Below, piece after piece: positions 9,196 to 17,132 of a DNA stretch of 64,000 bases. Under the pieces are notes generated by a model that saw only the letters and a list, made by a program, of their open reading frames with translations, was not told the DNA's origin and did no database searches. The position numbers and the translations under genes are program-made. The DNA lies in assembly GCA_948896235.1 (NCBI GenBank), contig CAQUUC010000002.1:340272-404271 (forward strand), read 5' to 3'. Within the stretch, counting starts at the first letter, position 1, and each line of letters begins with the position of its first letter. The stretch comes from an uncultured Clostridia bacterium. Lineage in GTDB: Bacteria > Bacillota > Clostridia > TANB77 > CAG-508.

Positions 9196-9225
9196 TAAAA
9201 ATGATGTGGTTTTCTACATCATTTT
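9196..9225 (-). terminator. Terminator downstream of the sigma/anti-sigma operon
   Basis: AAAAATGATGT and ACATCATTTTT pair over 11 bp around an 8-base loop. It lies 20 bases past the anti-sigma stop, and the stem ends in a T run on the minus strand. Confidence 0.75.
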
Positions 9226-9243
9226 TATCTTTTTTATTATTAT

Positions 9244-9948
9244 CTATTTTAAATTAAATATATCTTGTCTTATTTCTTGAACCATTTTTTCAACCCATTT
9301 CATCTTATCTGTTCCTGTAATGTCTTTTATTAAAAGTCCTCTATCTTTATTCCATATTTCTCTTACATTGCCTTCTTTATCTTCTAAATAAATTTTATTA
9401 GTATTTTCATCTATATCTATAGAACATTTTATTTCTTGTTTTAGCTTTGTTCCTGTCAATATGCCTTCTACTTTTATATAGATTGATTTATTGTTGTCAT
9501 TTTCTATTTTTTCTTCTAGATCATATACCATTGTATATTTTTTGTCTTCTAAATATAAGAAAATTGCATTTTTTCCATGTATATCTAAACTTTTCCACCC
9601 TTCAGCAGAAATTTCATTTACATTAATATAAATTCTTGCATTCAAATATAACTTACTTATTAATAAAAAAGCATTAATTAAAACTAATATTGTTATTATA
9701 ATAACACAAATTATTGTTGCTATTTTCTTTCTTTTAAAACCTTTTAAATAATCTATTTGCTCCTCTTGATTTTGTATTATTTCATTATCTACTTCTTTAT
9801 TCATATTTTTTAATACATTAGTACAATTCTTACATTTCTTTAAATGTTCTTCTAATAATTTGTTACTCGATTCACTTGATATTTTATCTGCATAACTTGG
9901 TAACAAATCTTTAATTACTTCACAATCTATACAATTTATTGTTTTCAT
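9244..9948 (-). CDS. Membrane anti-sigma factor with zinc-finger (ZAS-like) domain
   Basis: A 234-residue protein. The N-terminal cytoplasmic domain (residues 1-60) has the Cys/His pattern of anti-sigma zinc fingers: CEVIKDLLPSYAD, then EEHLKKCKNC (H-x3-C-x2-C). A single transmembrane helix spans about residues 76-98, and the extracellular C-terminal domain of about 130 residues is unrecognised. Such proteins hold an ECF sigma factor inactive at the membrane until an envelope signal arrives. The ATG overlaps the sigma gene's stop as ATGA if the sigma gene is read with its two +1 shifts, giving translational coupling. The zero-frame sigma reading destroys that coupling. A GAGGAAAATAT ribosome site lies inside the sigma gene. 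Confidence 0.85.
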   Translation of the reverse strand: MKTINCIDCEVIKDLLPSYADKISSESSNKLLEEHLKKCKNCTNVLKNMNKEVDNEIIQNQEEQIDYLKGFKRKKIATIICVIIITILVLINAFLLISKLYLNARIYINVNEISAEGWKSLDIHGKNAIFLYLEDKKYTMVYDLEEKIENDNNKSIYIKVEGILTGTKLKQEIKCSIDIDENTNKIYLEDKEGNVREIWNKDRGLLIKDITGTDKMKWVEKMVQEIRQDIFNLK

Positions 9949-10429
9949 ATATTTTCCTCCTTTATTAATTTTTCTTTTCCTCTAAAAAATGTAACTCTTG
10001 CCCAATTCTCGCTTTTTCCGTAGTATTTTTCCAATTTCTTTAAATGTTAAATCTCCTGTTAGCCTTAAGTATATTACTTCTCTAGTATTTGCATCTAATT
10101 TTTGAAGGGCTTCATATAATTTTATTTTATTATCTTTTTTTATATAGTCTTCTTCTATACTTTTGTTATCTGTAACTTCTAATTCTTCAATAGTTACTGT
10201 ATCTTTTAATTTGTTTTTCTTCATATCTTTATATAGAATTTTTTTTGCAATAGAACAAAGCCATACAGAAATTTCGCAGTCTCCCCTAAATTTGTTTATT
10301 CCGTGTTATTGCTACTACAAATGTCTCTTGCATTATTTCTTCGGCCAATGTTACATCTTGTGTTATACAAAATATATAATTTTTTATTAGTTTAGCATAT
10401 TTTTTGTAAATTTCTTCAATATCTTTCAT
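9945..10429 (-). CDS. ECF RNA polymerase sigma factor, needs two +1 frameshifts at CGG
   Basis: Read with two +1 shifts this is a 160-residue ECF sigma factor. Part 1 (42 codons from ATG 10429) ends EETFVVAIT-like, matching sigma region 2 start. At CGG 10303-10301 the frame moves to GGA and continues GINKFRGDCEISVWLCSIAKK, a sigma-2 core motif. Ninety-four codons later a second in-frame CGG (10020-10018) interrupts region 4 after TFKEIGKIL. Dropping its C gives GKSENWARVTFFRGKEKL, the conserved ECF recognition-helix ending. The shifted frame stops at 9945-9947, overlapping the anti-sigma ATG. Without shifts only fragments of 46 and 80 residues remain. Either a pseudogene with two identical lesions or a recoded gene; I favour recoding. 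Confidence 0.8.
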
Positions 10430-10557
10430 TATTTTTACCCTTCTATTATTAAGTGTCAATTTTTATTACGTTCGTTACAGGATTTTAATAAAATTTTAAT
10501 TTTATATAATAAAAAAGCCAGTAACCAAGCTATTGCAAGACTACTGACCTTTATTAA

Positions 10558-10634
10558 TGGAGCCACTTCTCAGATTCGAACTGAGGACCCCCGCATTACA
10601 AGTGCGGTGCTCTGGCCAACTGAGCTAAAGTGGC
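10558..10634 (-). tRNA. tRNA-Thr (anticodon TGT)
   Basis: Acceptor GCCACTT pairs with AAGTGGC, anticodon loop CTTGTAA gives TGT, and CCA is encoded. Last of three tRNAs transcribed leftward. Confidence 0.93.
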
Positions 10635-10636
10635 AC

Positions 10637-10711
10637 TGGTGACCCGTACGGGAATCGAACCCATGTTTCCGCCGTGAAAGGGCGGTGTATTAACCGCTTT
10701 ACCAACGGGCC
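10637..10711 (-). tRNA. tRNA-Glu (anticodon TTC)
   Basis: Acceptor GGCCCGT pairs with ACGGGTC, anticodon stem CCGCC/GGCGG with loop CTTTCAC gives TTC, and CCA is encoded. Two bases separate it from tRNA-Thr. Confidence 0.93.
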
Positions 10712-10752
10712 TAATATATAAAAGAATGCTAAATTTGCATTTAGTATTCTTT

Positions 10753-10828
10753 TGGTGAGCCATCGCAGACTCGAACTGCGGACAACTTGATTAAAAGTCA
10801 AGTGCTCTACCACCTGAGCTAATGGCCC
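10753..10828 (-). tRNA. tRNA-Lys (anticodon TTT)
   Basis: Acceptor GGGCCAT pairs with ATGGCTC, anticodon loop CTTTTAA gives TTT, and CCA is encoded. First of the three-tRNA cluster. Complements the CTT tRNA-Lys at 4513-4588. Confidence 0.93.
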
Positions 10829-10976
10829 AAAAATGTACCTCAAAAATAGGTACTTTAATATGTTACTACATTTTTACGTGTATGTCAATCATTTTTTCAC
10901 ATTTTTTTCATTTTTTTATAAATTTTTTACATATGCTCTTCTTTTAGTTAAATTCGTACTAAAATGTAGTTACTTA

Positions 10977-11162
10977 TTATGCGTTTAGTTGTTCTATGAT
11001 TTCTTCAACATCTATTCCATGAACCATACATGCTTCTTCTATTGTTTCTTCTTGTGATGCAGGGCAACCTAGACAGTGCATTCCTGCATTTAATAATATT
11101 TCAGCTTTTTCTGGAGCCATTTCTAATAGTTCCCCTATTTTTGTTGTTTTTTCTATCTTCAT
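10977..11162 (-). CDS. DUF1858 small protein
   Basis: A 61-residue protein. The ATG at 11162 has AAGGAGG upstream, and the longer frame has no such site. The sequence MKIEKTTKIGELLEMAPEKA followed by GMHCLGCPASQEETIEEAC is the DUF1858 pattern: a helical domain with a conserved CxxC (CLGC) found in anaerobes, often next to or fused with hybrid-cluster proteins. Its function is not established; the CxxC suggests metal or redox chemistry. It is transcribed toward the tRNA cluster and away from the secretion block. Confidence 0.85.
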   Translation of the reverse strand: MKIEKTTKIGELLEMAPEKAEILLNAGMHCLGCPASQEETIEEACMVHGIDVEEIIEQLNA

Positions 11163-11273
11163 AATAATTCCTCCTTTTTTATAATTTCTCATATTTTATC
11201 ATATTTATTCAAAAAAGTATAGACAAATTAATTTTTTTGTTGTATTATTGTTTCATTGTTAGGTGGTGATTAT

Positions 11274-11420
11274 ATGAATACACTTATTAATGTATTCTTT
11301 ATCACTTTCATTATTAATATCTTTATTGTTTTTTATTCGATTTATACTTTTTTCGATATTAAAGTTTCCCATAATTTGCAAGGTTCGAAATTGGATATCA
11401 AAAAGCGTAATTTTATGTAG
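11274..11420 (+). CDS. Small single-pass membrane protein preceding virD4
   Basis: A 48-residue frame whose ATG at 11274 follows TAGGTGGTGATT. Residues 4-27 are a strongly hydrophobic helix (LINVFFITFIINIFIVFYSIY), followed by a basic tail ending KKRNFM. It ends 14 bases before the VirD4-like gene, so the two are probably co-transcribed. I do not recognise the family. It may be an accessory membrane component of the secretion block or a leader protein. Confidence 0.55.
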   Translation: MNTLINVFFITFIINIFIVFYSIYTFFDIKVSHNLQGSKLDIKKRNFM

Positions 11421-11434
11421 AAAGAAGGTGTTCT

Positions 11435-13156
11435 ATGTCTTTTTATTGTTTCATTAAGCGTTTTGTTTTTTGCATTATACTTTCATGTTTTCTTTGTTTA
11501 ATTGGTTATATTTTATTTAAGCCAATTTATGAGGCAGACTTAGTTATTATCCCATATTCACTTCATCCTTATGATATTTGTGCTACTTATCCTGAAGTAT
11601 GGAAAAATATTAAGTTTTATTTTATTCTTTTTTATATGGCTTCATCTATTATTTCTTCTAATTATTTATATTCCTTAATATTTTATCGAAGAAGCAATAC
11701 TATAAAAACTCACAAAAAAGTTAATTCAAATATTAAACAATTTACAAATAATAAAGGTTTGTTACTTTTTGTTGGTAAAAATGAAAGTGATAATCTGGTT
11801 TATATTCCAGAAAAAAGTTTGTATCAAAATATTTTAGTTACTGGTACTATTGGTAGTGGTAAAACTAGTTCTTGTATGTATCCTTTTACTAAACAGTTAA
11901 TTTCATGTAATAAAAATGATCCCTCTTCTAAAATTGGTATGCTTATTTTAGATGTTAAAGGTAATTTTTATAAAGAGGTTGTTAATTTTGCTTCCTTTTC
12001 TAATAGATTAGATGATTTGTACGTTATAGAACTTGGTAAAGATGTAAAATATAATCCTTTAGATAAACCTGATTTAAAACCTACAGTTCTTGCGAATAGA
12101 TTAAAAACTATTCTTATGCTTTTTTCTCCTAACAATGGAGATTCTTTCTGGCTGGACAAAGTTGAACAGCTTTTATGTGAAGCCATTAAATTTTGTAGGT
12201 TATATAATGACGGATATGTTACTTTCTTAGAACTTCACAAACTTATTACTGTACCTAATTATTATATGGATAAGCTTGATATTATTAAAGATATTTTTCG
12301 ATCCGGGAAATTATCTAAGAAAGATTGTTATGATGCTCTTTCTTCTATCGAATTTTTTGAAAAGGAATTTAATTCTTTGGATTCTCGAACATTAGCCATT
12401 ATAAAGTCTGAAATTACGCGTATTACAAATTGCTTTGTTTCTGATTATGATGTTATGAATACGTTTTGTCCTAAAAAAGAGGATATTACTTTTAAAGGTT
12501 TTAGAGATCTCGTTGATAATGGAAAAATTGTTGTACTTAATATGAATATTGCAGAATATAGAAATTTATCTAAAATTATTGCAACTTACTTAAAATTAGA
12601 CTTTCAAACTGAAGTTATGAGTAGACTTTCTAGGTATGACTCAAATTCTTTCAGAAGTGTTGCCTTTATTTGTGATGAGTTTCATGAATATTGCTCTTCA
12701 AGTGATGCTGACTTTTTTGCACAATCTAGAGAAGCAAAATGCATTAATATTGTTGCTACCCAAAGTTATTCTTCTTTGTTAAATGCTATTAATAATACAT
12801 ATGCTGTTAAAGTTATTATTCAAAATCTAATCAATAAATTCTGGTTTAGAACTGATGATATAGCTACTATTGATGATATTCAAAAGCAAATTGGTAAAGA
12901 AGATAAATTTAAGATTTCAAGAAGTATTACTGAAAATGCAAAAGAAACACATTATAACTATTTTACAAACTCTTTAAATTCTAAGGATTCTAATTTATCT
13001 GAAAGTATAAGTAAGTCTGTTCAAAATGATTATATCTATGATACTAATTTCTTTACTCAAGAATTAGAAACTTTTTCCTGTCTTTCCTTTTTATCTGATG
13101 GGTATAAAATTTTAACGCCCATGAAATTAAAATTAATTCCATATTTTATTAAGTAG
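11435..13156 (+). CDS. VirD4/TraG-type type IV coupling protein
   Basis: A 573-residue ATPase. Two transmembrane helices lie near residues 10-30 and 61-84, followed by the P-loop GTIGSGKTSS (about 137-146), the LILDVKGNFY motif typical of TraG/VirD4, and a Walker B AFICDEFHEY near residue 410. AREAKC..VATQSYSSL further on matches the coupling-protein sensor motif. Coupling proteins are hexameric inner-membrane motors that feed DNA-protein or protein substrates into a type IV secretion channel. Pilin-, VirB6- and VirB3-like genes follow. No relaxase or integrase is visible in the window, so the substrate is unknown. Its CGG trinucleotides (such as GAC GGA, TCC GGG) are all out of frame. Confidence 0.88.
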   Translation: MSFYCFIKRFVFCIILSCFLCLIGYILFKPIYEADLVIIPYSLHPYDICATYPEVWKNIKFYFILFYMASSIISSNYLYSLIFYRRSNTIKTHKKVNSNIKQFTNNKGLLLFVGKNESDNLVYIPEKSLYQNILVTGTIGSGKTSSCMYPFTKQLISCNKNDPSSKIGMLILDVKGNFYKEVVNFASFSNRLDDLYVIELGKDVKYNPLDKPDLKPTVLANRLKTILMLFSPNNGDSFWLDKVEQLLCEAIKFCRLYNDGYVTFLELHKLITVPNYYMDKLDIIKDIFRSGKLSKKDCYDALSSIEFFEKEFNSLDSRTLAIIKSEITRITNCFVSDYDVMNTFCPKKEDITFKGFRDLVDNGKIVVLNMNIAEYRNLSKIIATYLKLDFQTEVMSRLSRYDSNSFRSVAFICDEFHEYCSSSDADFFAQSREAKCINIVATQSYSSLLNAINNTYAVKVIIQNLINKFWFRTDDIATIDDIQKQIGKEDKFKISRSITENAKETHYNYFTNSLNSKDSNLSESISKSVQNDYIYDTNFFTQELETFSCLSFLSDGYKILTPMKLKLIPYFIK

Positions 13157-13183
13157 TTATTTTTATTTTAGGAGGTTTTTATT

Positions 13184-13514
13184 ATGAAAAACAAAAAAAT
13201 ATTTTTTATTATTTTTACATCACTTTTATTTATTATTCTTATATTTACATTTGCAAATTGTTCTTTTGGTGCAGATCAAAAACTTGTTAATACAATAAAA
13301 AAAGCTTTTGAACAAATTGAAGATTGGCTAATTAAGCTTGCAACTCCTGCTGCCGCTGTCGCAGTACGGCGTAGGAGTTTTTATGAAAAAATTTAGTTTT
13401 GGTGATGAGGAAAGGATGAGAATTGGAAAGAAATTAATTAAGAGTACTTTATTTTCTTATGCCTTTATTTTAGCAATAGATCTTATTTTATCTGCAATTA
13501 AATCTTTAATTTAG
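13184..13514 (+). CDS. VirB2/TrbC-like pilin subunit, +1 frameshift at CGG
   Basis: Read through a +1 shift at CGG 13367-13369 this is a 109-residue protein. It has a signal peptide (to about FGA), an amphipathic helix, then AATPAAAVAV continuing as GVGVFMKKFSFGDEE and a C-terminal hydrophobic helix ending SAIKSLI. A cleaved leader followed by two hydrophobic helices around a charged loop is the VirB2/TrbC pilin layout. In the zero frame the protein would read RRRSFYEKI and stop in the first membrane helix. The second half has no start or ribosome site of its own in the right place. AGGAGG precedes the ATG. It lies between the coupling protein and VirB6 genes, as expected for a secretion operon. 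Confidence 0.75.
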
Positions 13515-13579
13515 CTTTATATTTTACCCTCGAGCAATGATTGCTCCTACTCTCAATTTCATTATAGGAGGATTCTACT

Positions 13580-14458
13580 TTGGAAGAAGAAGTAAATATT
13601 ACTGAACTAATTGTTAATGCAATTAATACTATTTTTCAAACAATTTTTTCATCAATTGATAATAATTTATATTCTATTTTAGATAATATTACTTTTATAA
13701 ATACTGATATTCTAAATAATTCTTATTTTAGAAATGTTTTTGGTACATCTACTACTAATGGTATTTTATTAATTGCTAATTCTTTAATATTAGGCTTTTT
13801 ACTATATTATTGTATTCGACTATTATTATCTAATTTATTAATTACTCATGTAGAACGCCCTACGAGTTTTATTTTTAAATTGATTATCTACGGTATTTGC
13901 ATGAATTCTTCTATTTTTATTTGTGAACAATTTATATTTTTTACTTCTTGCTTATCTTCTAGTATGCAAGAAGTAGGTAGTAATTTGTTTGGTACTACTA
14001 TTTCATTTTCTAATTTAGTGGATAAATTAAATACTCTGATTCAAATAGAAGAAAATAGTTTTACTATTTTTTCTATTGACGGTCTACTTAAAAGTGTAAT
14101 TTCTATTAGCTTTTTTAATCTAACTTTTTCTTATGCTATTCGTTATATTATGATTAAAGTTTTTATACTAATATCTCCTTTTGCATTTTTATCTCTCAGT
14201 ATTTCTACAACTTCTAGCTTCTTTAAAGCTTGGATTAAATGTTTTATCTCTTTAATGCTAGTACAAATTTTAGTAGCTCTTGTATTACTTGTTATTTTTT
14301 CAATTGATTTTAGTAATAATAGTATCTTTTCTAAATTCTTAATTTGTGGTGCAATTTTTGCTTTGCTTAAGGCTAATTCTTATGTAAGAGAATTTATGGG
14401 TGGAATTAATACTGATTTAACAAATGGTTTTAATGGAATTAGGTCTTTTATTAAATAG
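13580..14458 (+). CDS. VirB6/TrbL-like polytopic channel protein
   Basis: A 292-residue membrane protein with about six hydrophobic helices, starting at a TTG preceded by ATAGGAGG. The N-terminal ~55 residues are polar. The YAIRYIMIKVFILISPFAFLSL stretch followed by a helix with SFFKAWIKCFISLMLVQI is the TrbL/VirB6 pattern seen in Gram-positive conjugation systems. The protein would form the inner-membrane part of the secretion channel. It follows the pilin gene after a 65-base gap holding a small GAGCAATGATTGCTC inverted repeat. Two in-gene CGGs (TAC GGT, GAC GGT) are out of frame and the frame is intact. Confidence 0.75.
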   Translation: MEEEVNITELIVNAINTIFQTIFSSIDNNLYSILDNITFINTDILNNSYFRNVFGTSTTNGILLIANSLILGFLLYYCIRLLLSNLLITHVERPTSFIFKLIIYGICMNSSIFICEQFIFFTSCLSSSMQEVGSNLFGTTISFSNLVDKLNTLIQIEENSFTIFSIDGLLKSVISISFFNLTFSYAIRYIMIKVFILISPFAFLSLSISTTSSFFKAWIKCFISLMLVQILVALVLLVIFSIDFSNNSIFSKFLICGAIFALLKANSYVREFMGGINTDLTNGFNGIRSFIK

Positions 14459-14471
14459 TATGGAGGTATGT

Positions 14472-14753
14472 ATGAAATTTATTTTTCCCCAAAATTATAA
14501 TTTTAATAGTAAATTATTTGGTTTTATTGATTATTCAACTGCTATAGTAAATGTTGTTTGGTGCTCTTTTATTTTTTGTTTAATTAATTTATTATTTACT
14601 AATTTGAATGTTAAGATATTTCTGTTTATCTTTCTTTGCTTTCCTATTCTTATTTTCAGTATTGTTGGATTTAACCACGAAAATATTTTGTATGTGTTTT
14701 TATATATACTAAAATATATGAAAAATCCTAAAATTTATCTGTATAAGAAATAA
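14472..14753 (+). CDS. PrgI/VirB3-like small membrane protein
   Basis: A 93-residue protein. The ATG at 14472 has GGAGG five bases upstream; a longer frame overlapping the previous gene is unlikely. It begins MKFIFPQNYNFNSKLFGFIDYST, followed by two transmembrane helices and a PKIYLYKK end. This matches PrgI-type proteins, the Gram-positive VirB3 equivalents (FPQNY..., a Tyr-rich basic C-terminus and two helices). VirB3 works with the VirB4 ATPase; here the VirB4-like genes lie on the other side of gyrA. It is 13 bases from the VirB6-like gene, so it is in the same operon. Confidence 0.72.
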   Translation: MKFIFPQNYNFNSKLFGFIDYSTAIVNVVWCSFIFCLINLLFTNLNVKIFLFIFLCFPILIFSIVGFNHENILYVFLYILKYMKNPKIYLYKK

Positions 14754-14849
14754 TTTGATTTTCTGTTGTATAAATTGTCTTAAAATGATATAATTTGTTA
14801 TATATTACTTAAGAATAAAATTTGTATATTTTTATAAGGGGATATTAGT

Positions 14850-15816
14850 ATGAAGCTTGAACAGAATGATCTATCTATGATTTTTTCTACTACTGAGATT
14901 TCAGATGTTTTTTTTACTGAGTATTTATCACAAGCAAATGGTGATTATATTAAGGTTTATTTATATATTTTATTTTTATCTAAATATGGTAAAGATGTTA
15001 AGTTGAATGACTTATCAAAAAAACTTGCTTTACCTCTTAAGACTATTCAAGATGCTCTTAAATATTGGGAAGATAATGAAGTTATTATAAAGAAATCTAC
15101 TGGATATATTGTAAATAATCTTCAAGAAATTGAGCTTAATAAATTATATAAACCTAGACTTTCTTCTAAAATCGATATAGAAAAAAGTTCTCAAAACCAA
15201 TATAGAGCTAAGGCTATTGAGGATATTAATACATCTTTCTTTCAAGGTATAATGTCTCCTTCTTGGTATAATGATATTGATTTATGGTTTAAAAAATATG
15301 GTTTTGATGAACAAGTTATGATTGCACTTTTTAGATATTGTTTTGAACGTTCAGCATTACATAGAAATTATATTCGGTGCTGTTGCTGATGCTTGGCATA
15401 AAAATAATATTAGAACTTGGGCAGATTTGGATATGTATTATGAAAAACAAGAGAAGCTGAACATTGTTAAAAAATCTATTGCTAAAAAATTAGGTTTAAA
15501 TAGATCTCTAACTCAATATGAAGAAGCTTACATTGAGAAATGGACTGTTGATTTTGGATTTTCTTTAGATGTTATAGAACTTGCTTTAAAAAAGACTACT
15601 TCTAAATCTAATCCTAGTTTCGATTATATAGATAAGATCCTTTGTGATTGGAAAGATAGAAATTTAAAAACTGTTAATGATGTCCAAAGCTTTTTAGAAC
15701 AAATGAAAGTTAAAAAAGCAGAGATTAAAAACTTAGAAAAGAAAAGTTATAATAATTATGAGCAAAGAAAATATGATAATTTTGATAATTTATACGCTAA
15801 TGCCCAAAAGGCATAG
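14850..15816 (+). CDS. DnaD-domain replication initiation protein, +1 frameshift at CGG
   Basis: Read through a +1 shift at CGG 15375-15377 it is 321 residues. An N-terminal winged helix (GDYIKVYLYILFLSKYG, LNDLSKKLALPLKTIQDALKYWED) is followed by two DnaD/DnaB_2 domains. The first domain's conserved Tyr-Ile, Trp, Ile-x-Thr motif spans the break: ...HRNYI, then GAVADAWHKNNIRTW. Zero-frame translation ends RCCC and destroys the motif. The second domain (YIDKILCDWKDRNLKT) lies fully in the shifted frame. DnaD-type proteins help load the replicative helicase at oriC. A putative helicase loader follows 18 bases later. I see no alternative start for the second half, so one recoded gene is the simplest reading. 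Confidence 0.82.
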
Positions 15817-15834
15817 AAAGGATTTTAACTGATT

Positions 15835-16833
15835 ATGAGTAATTCTACTTTGAAGAATTTGCTAAAAGATTATGAACAAAAAAGAATGAATGCTATTTTA
15901 GATTTAGATAAAAGAAAATCTGCTCTTTATTCTTCAAATAAGCGATTAGAAGAAATAGAGAATGAACTTAATTCTTTTGCTTTAAATACTGCAAAGGCTA
16001 TTTTATCTGCTCCTAATGAGACAAGTTCGGTTGATAATTTAAAAGAAAAAATAGATAATTTAAAAAAGGAAAAAGAAAGCATTTTAAATAGTTTAAATAT
16101 TTGTGATGATTTCTTTAAACCTAAATTTGAATGTGCTTTATGTGAAGATACTGGATACGTTAGGGATAGCTATAACTTTAATTTGTGTAGTTGTATTAAG
16201 CAGAAATTATTTGATTTTGAATATAATAAATCAAATATTTCTAATTTAAAAAATAACACTTTTAGTAATTTTAATATTGATTTATATGCTGATAAAATTA
16301 ACGAAGATTTATATTCTTCTAATATATCTCCTAAGGATAATATTAAAAATATTAAGAATATTGCTTTAAATTTTATAGATAACTTCGAAAGTGCTAATGA
16401 AAAAAATTTACTTTTTTTAGGCAATACTGGACTTGGTAAAACTTTTTTATCTAATTGTATTGCAAATGAATTATTAAAAAAAGGAAAAACTGTGCTTTAT
16501 CAAACAGCACCTGTAATGTTAGATACTATTATTGATTATAGATTTAATAAAAATAATACTTCTTCTATTTATGAAAATATATTAGATGTTGATTTATTAA
16601 TTATTGATGATCTTGGTACTGAATGTATGAATAGTATGAAGTTTAGTGAACTTTTTAATGTTATTAATACAAGATTATTAAATCAAAATAATCATATAAC
16701 TAAAACTATTATTTCTACTAATTTAAATTTAAAAGAATTAAGTGAAAAATATGATGAAAGAATTTTTTCAAGATTTGTAGGTTATTATAATATTTGTAGA
16801 TTTTTTGGTGAGGATATTAGGTTTAAAAAATAA
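15835..16833 (+). CDS. DnaC/DnaI-like helicase loader ATPase
   Basis: A 332-residue protein: a coiled-coil N-terminus (about residues 1-95), a Cys-rich zinc-binding stretch (CALCEDTGYV...CSCIKQK), then an AAA+ domain with Walker A FLGNTGLGKTFLSN and Walker B LLIIDDLGTE, and sensor I IISTNLNLKEL. This is the clostridial DnaC/DnaI layout, which loads the replicative helicase. The ATG follows GAAAGGA after an 18-base gap from the DnaD-like gene, so the two probably form a primosome pair. A bidirectional terminator lies just downstream. Confidence 0.85.
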   Translation: MSNSTLKNLLKDYEQKRMNAILDLDKRKSALYSSNKRLEEIENELNSFALNTAKAILSAPNETSSVDNLKEKIDNLKKEKESILNSLNICDDFFKPKFECALCEDTGYVRDSYNFNLCSCIKQKLFDFEYNKSNISNLKNNTFSNFNIDLYADKINEDLYSSNISPKDNIKNIKNIALNFIDNFESANEKNLLFLGNTGLGKTFLSNCIANELLKKGKTVLYQTAPVMLDTIIDYRFNKNNTSSIYENILDVDLLIIDDLGTECMNSMKFSELFNVINTRLLNQNNHITKTIISTNLNLKELSEKYDERIFSRFVGYYNICRFFGEDIRFKK

Positions 16834-16849
16834 CTTATAATTTTATACG

Positions 16850-16883
16850 AAAAAGAGAGAAGATTTTATCTTCCCTCTTTTTC
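16850..16883. terminator. Bidirectional terminator between helicase loader and gyrA operon
   Basis: AAAAAGAGAGAAGAT and ATCTTCCCTCTTTTT pair with one mismatch around a short loop, with A/T tracts on both sides. It separates the rightward block from the leftward gyrA operon. Confidence 0.75.
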
Positions 16884-17132
16884 ATTTTCTTCTACTACTT
16901 CAATTAGACTATTTCCATTATTTCTCTTTGCATACATTTTATTTAAGTATTTCTCTATATAATTACTCTCTAAACTAGCTGTATATTGTCTATTTCTTTC
17001 CCTAAATTTTTCTATTTCTATGATTATTTCTAGTTTAGGCTTATTGTCCTGTTTTAATAGCGAAACTAATGGATATAATATATTTTCTATTTGAAGATTT
17101 AGTATTTTTATATTTATTTCTTCATTACTCAT
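16866..17132 (-). CDS. Small helical protein translationally coupled to gyrA
   Basis: An 88-residue charged, helical protein (MSNEEINIKILNLQIENILY...). The likely ATG at 17132 overlaps the last codons of gyrA (AATGAGTAA), implying coupling by reinitiation. A longer frame would extend further into gyrA. I do not recognise the family. The spacing and coupling suggest co-expression with GyrA, but no function can be assigned. Confidence 0.6.
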   Translation of the reverse strand: MSNEEINIKILNLQIENILYPLVSLLKQDNKPKLEIIIEIEKFRERNRQYTASLESNYIEKYLNKMYAKRNNGNSLIEVVEENEKEGR

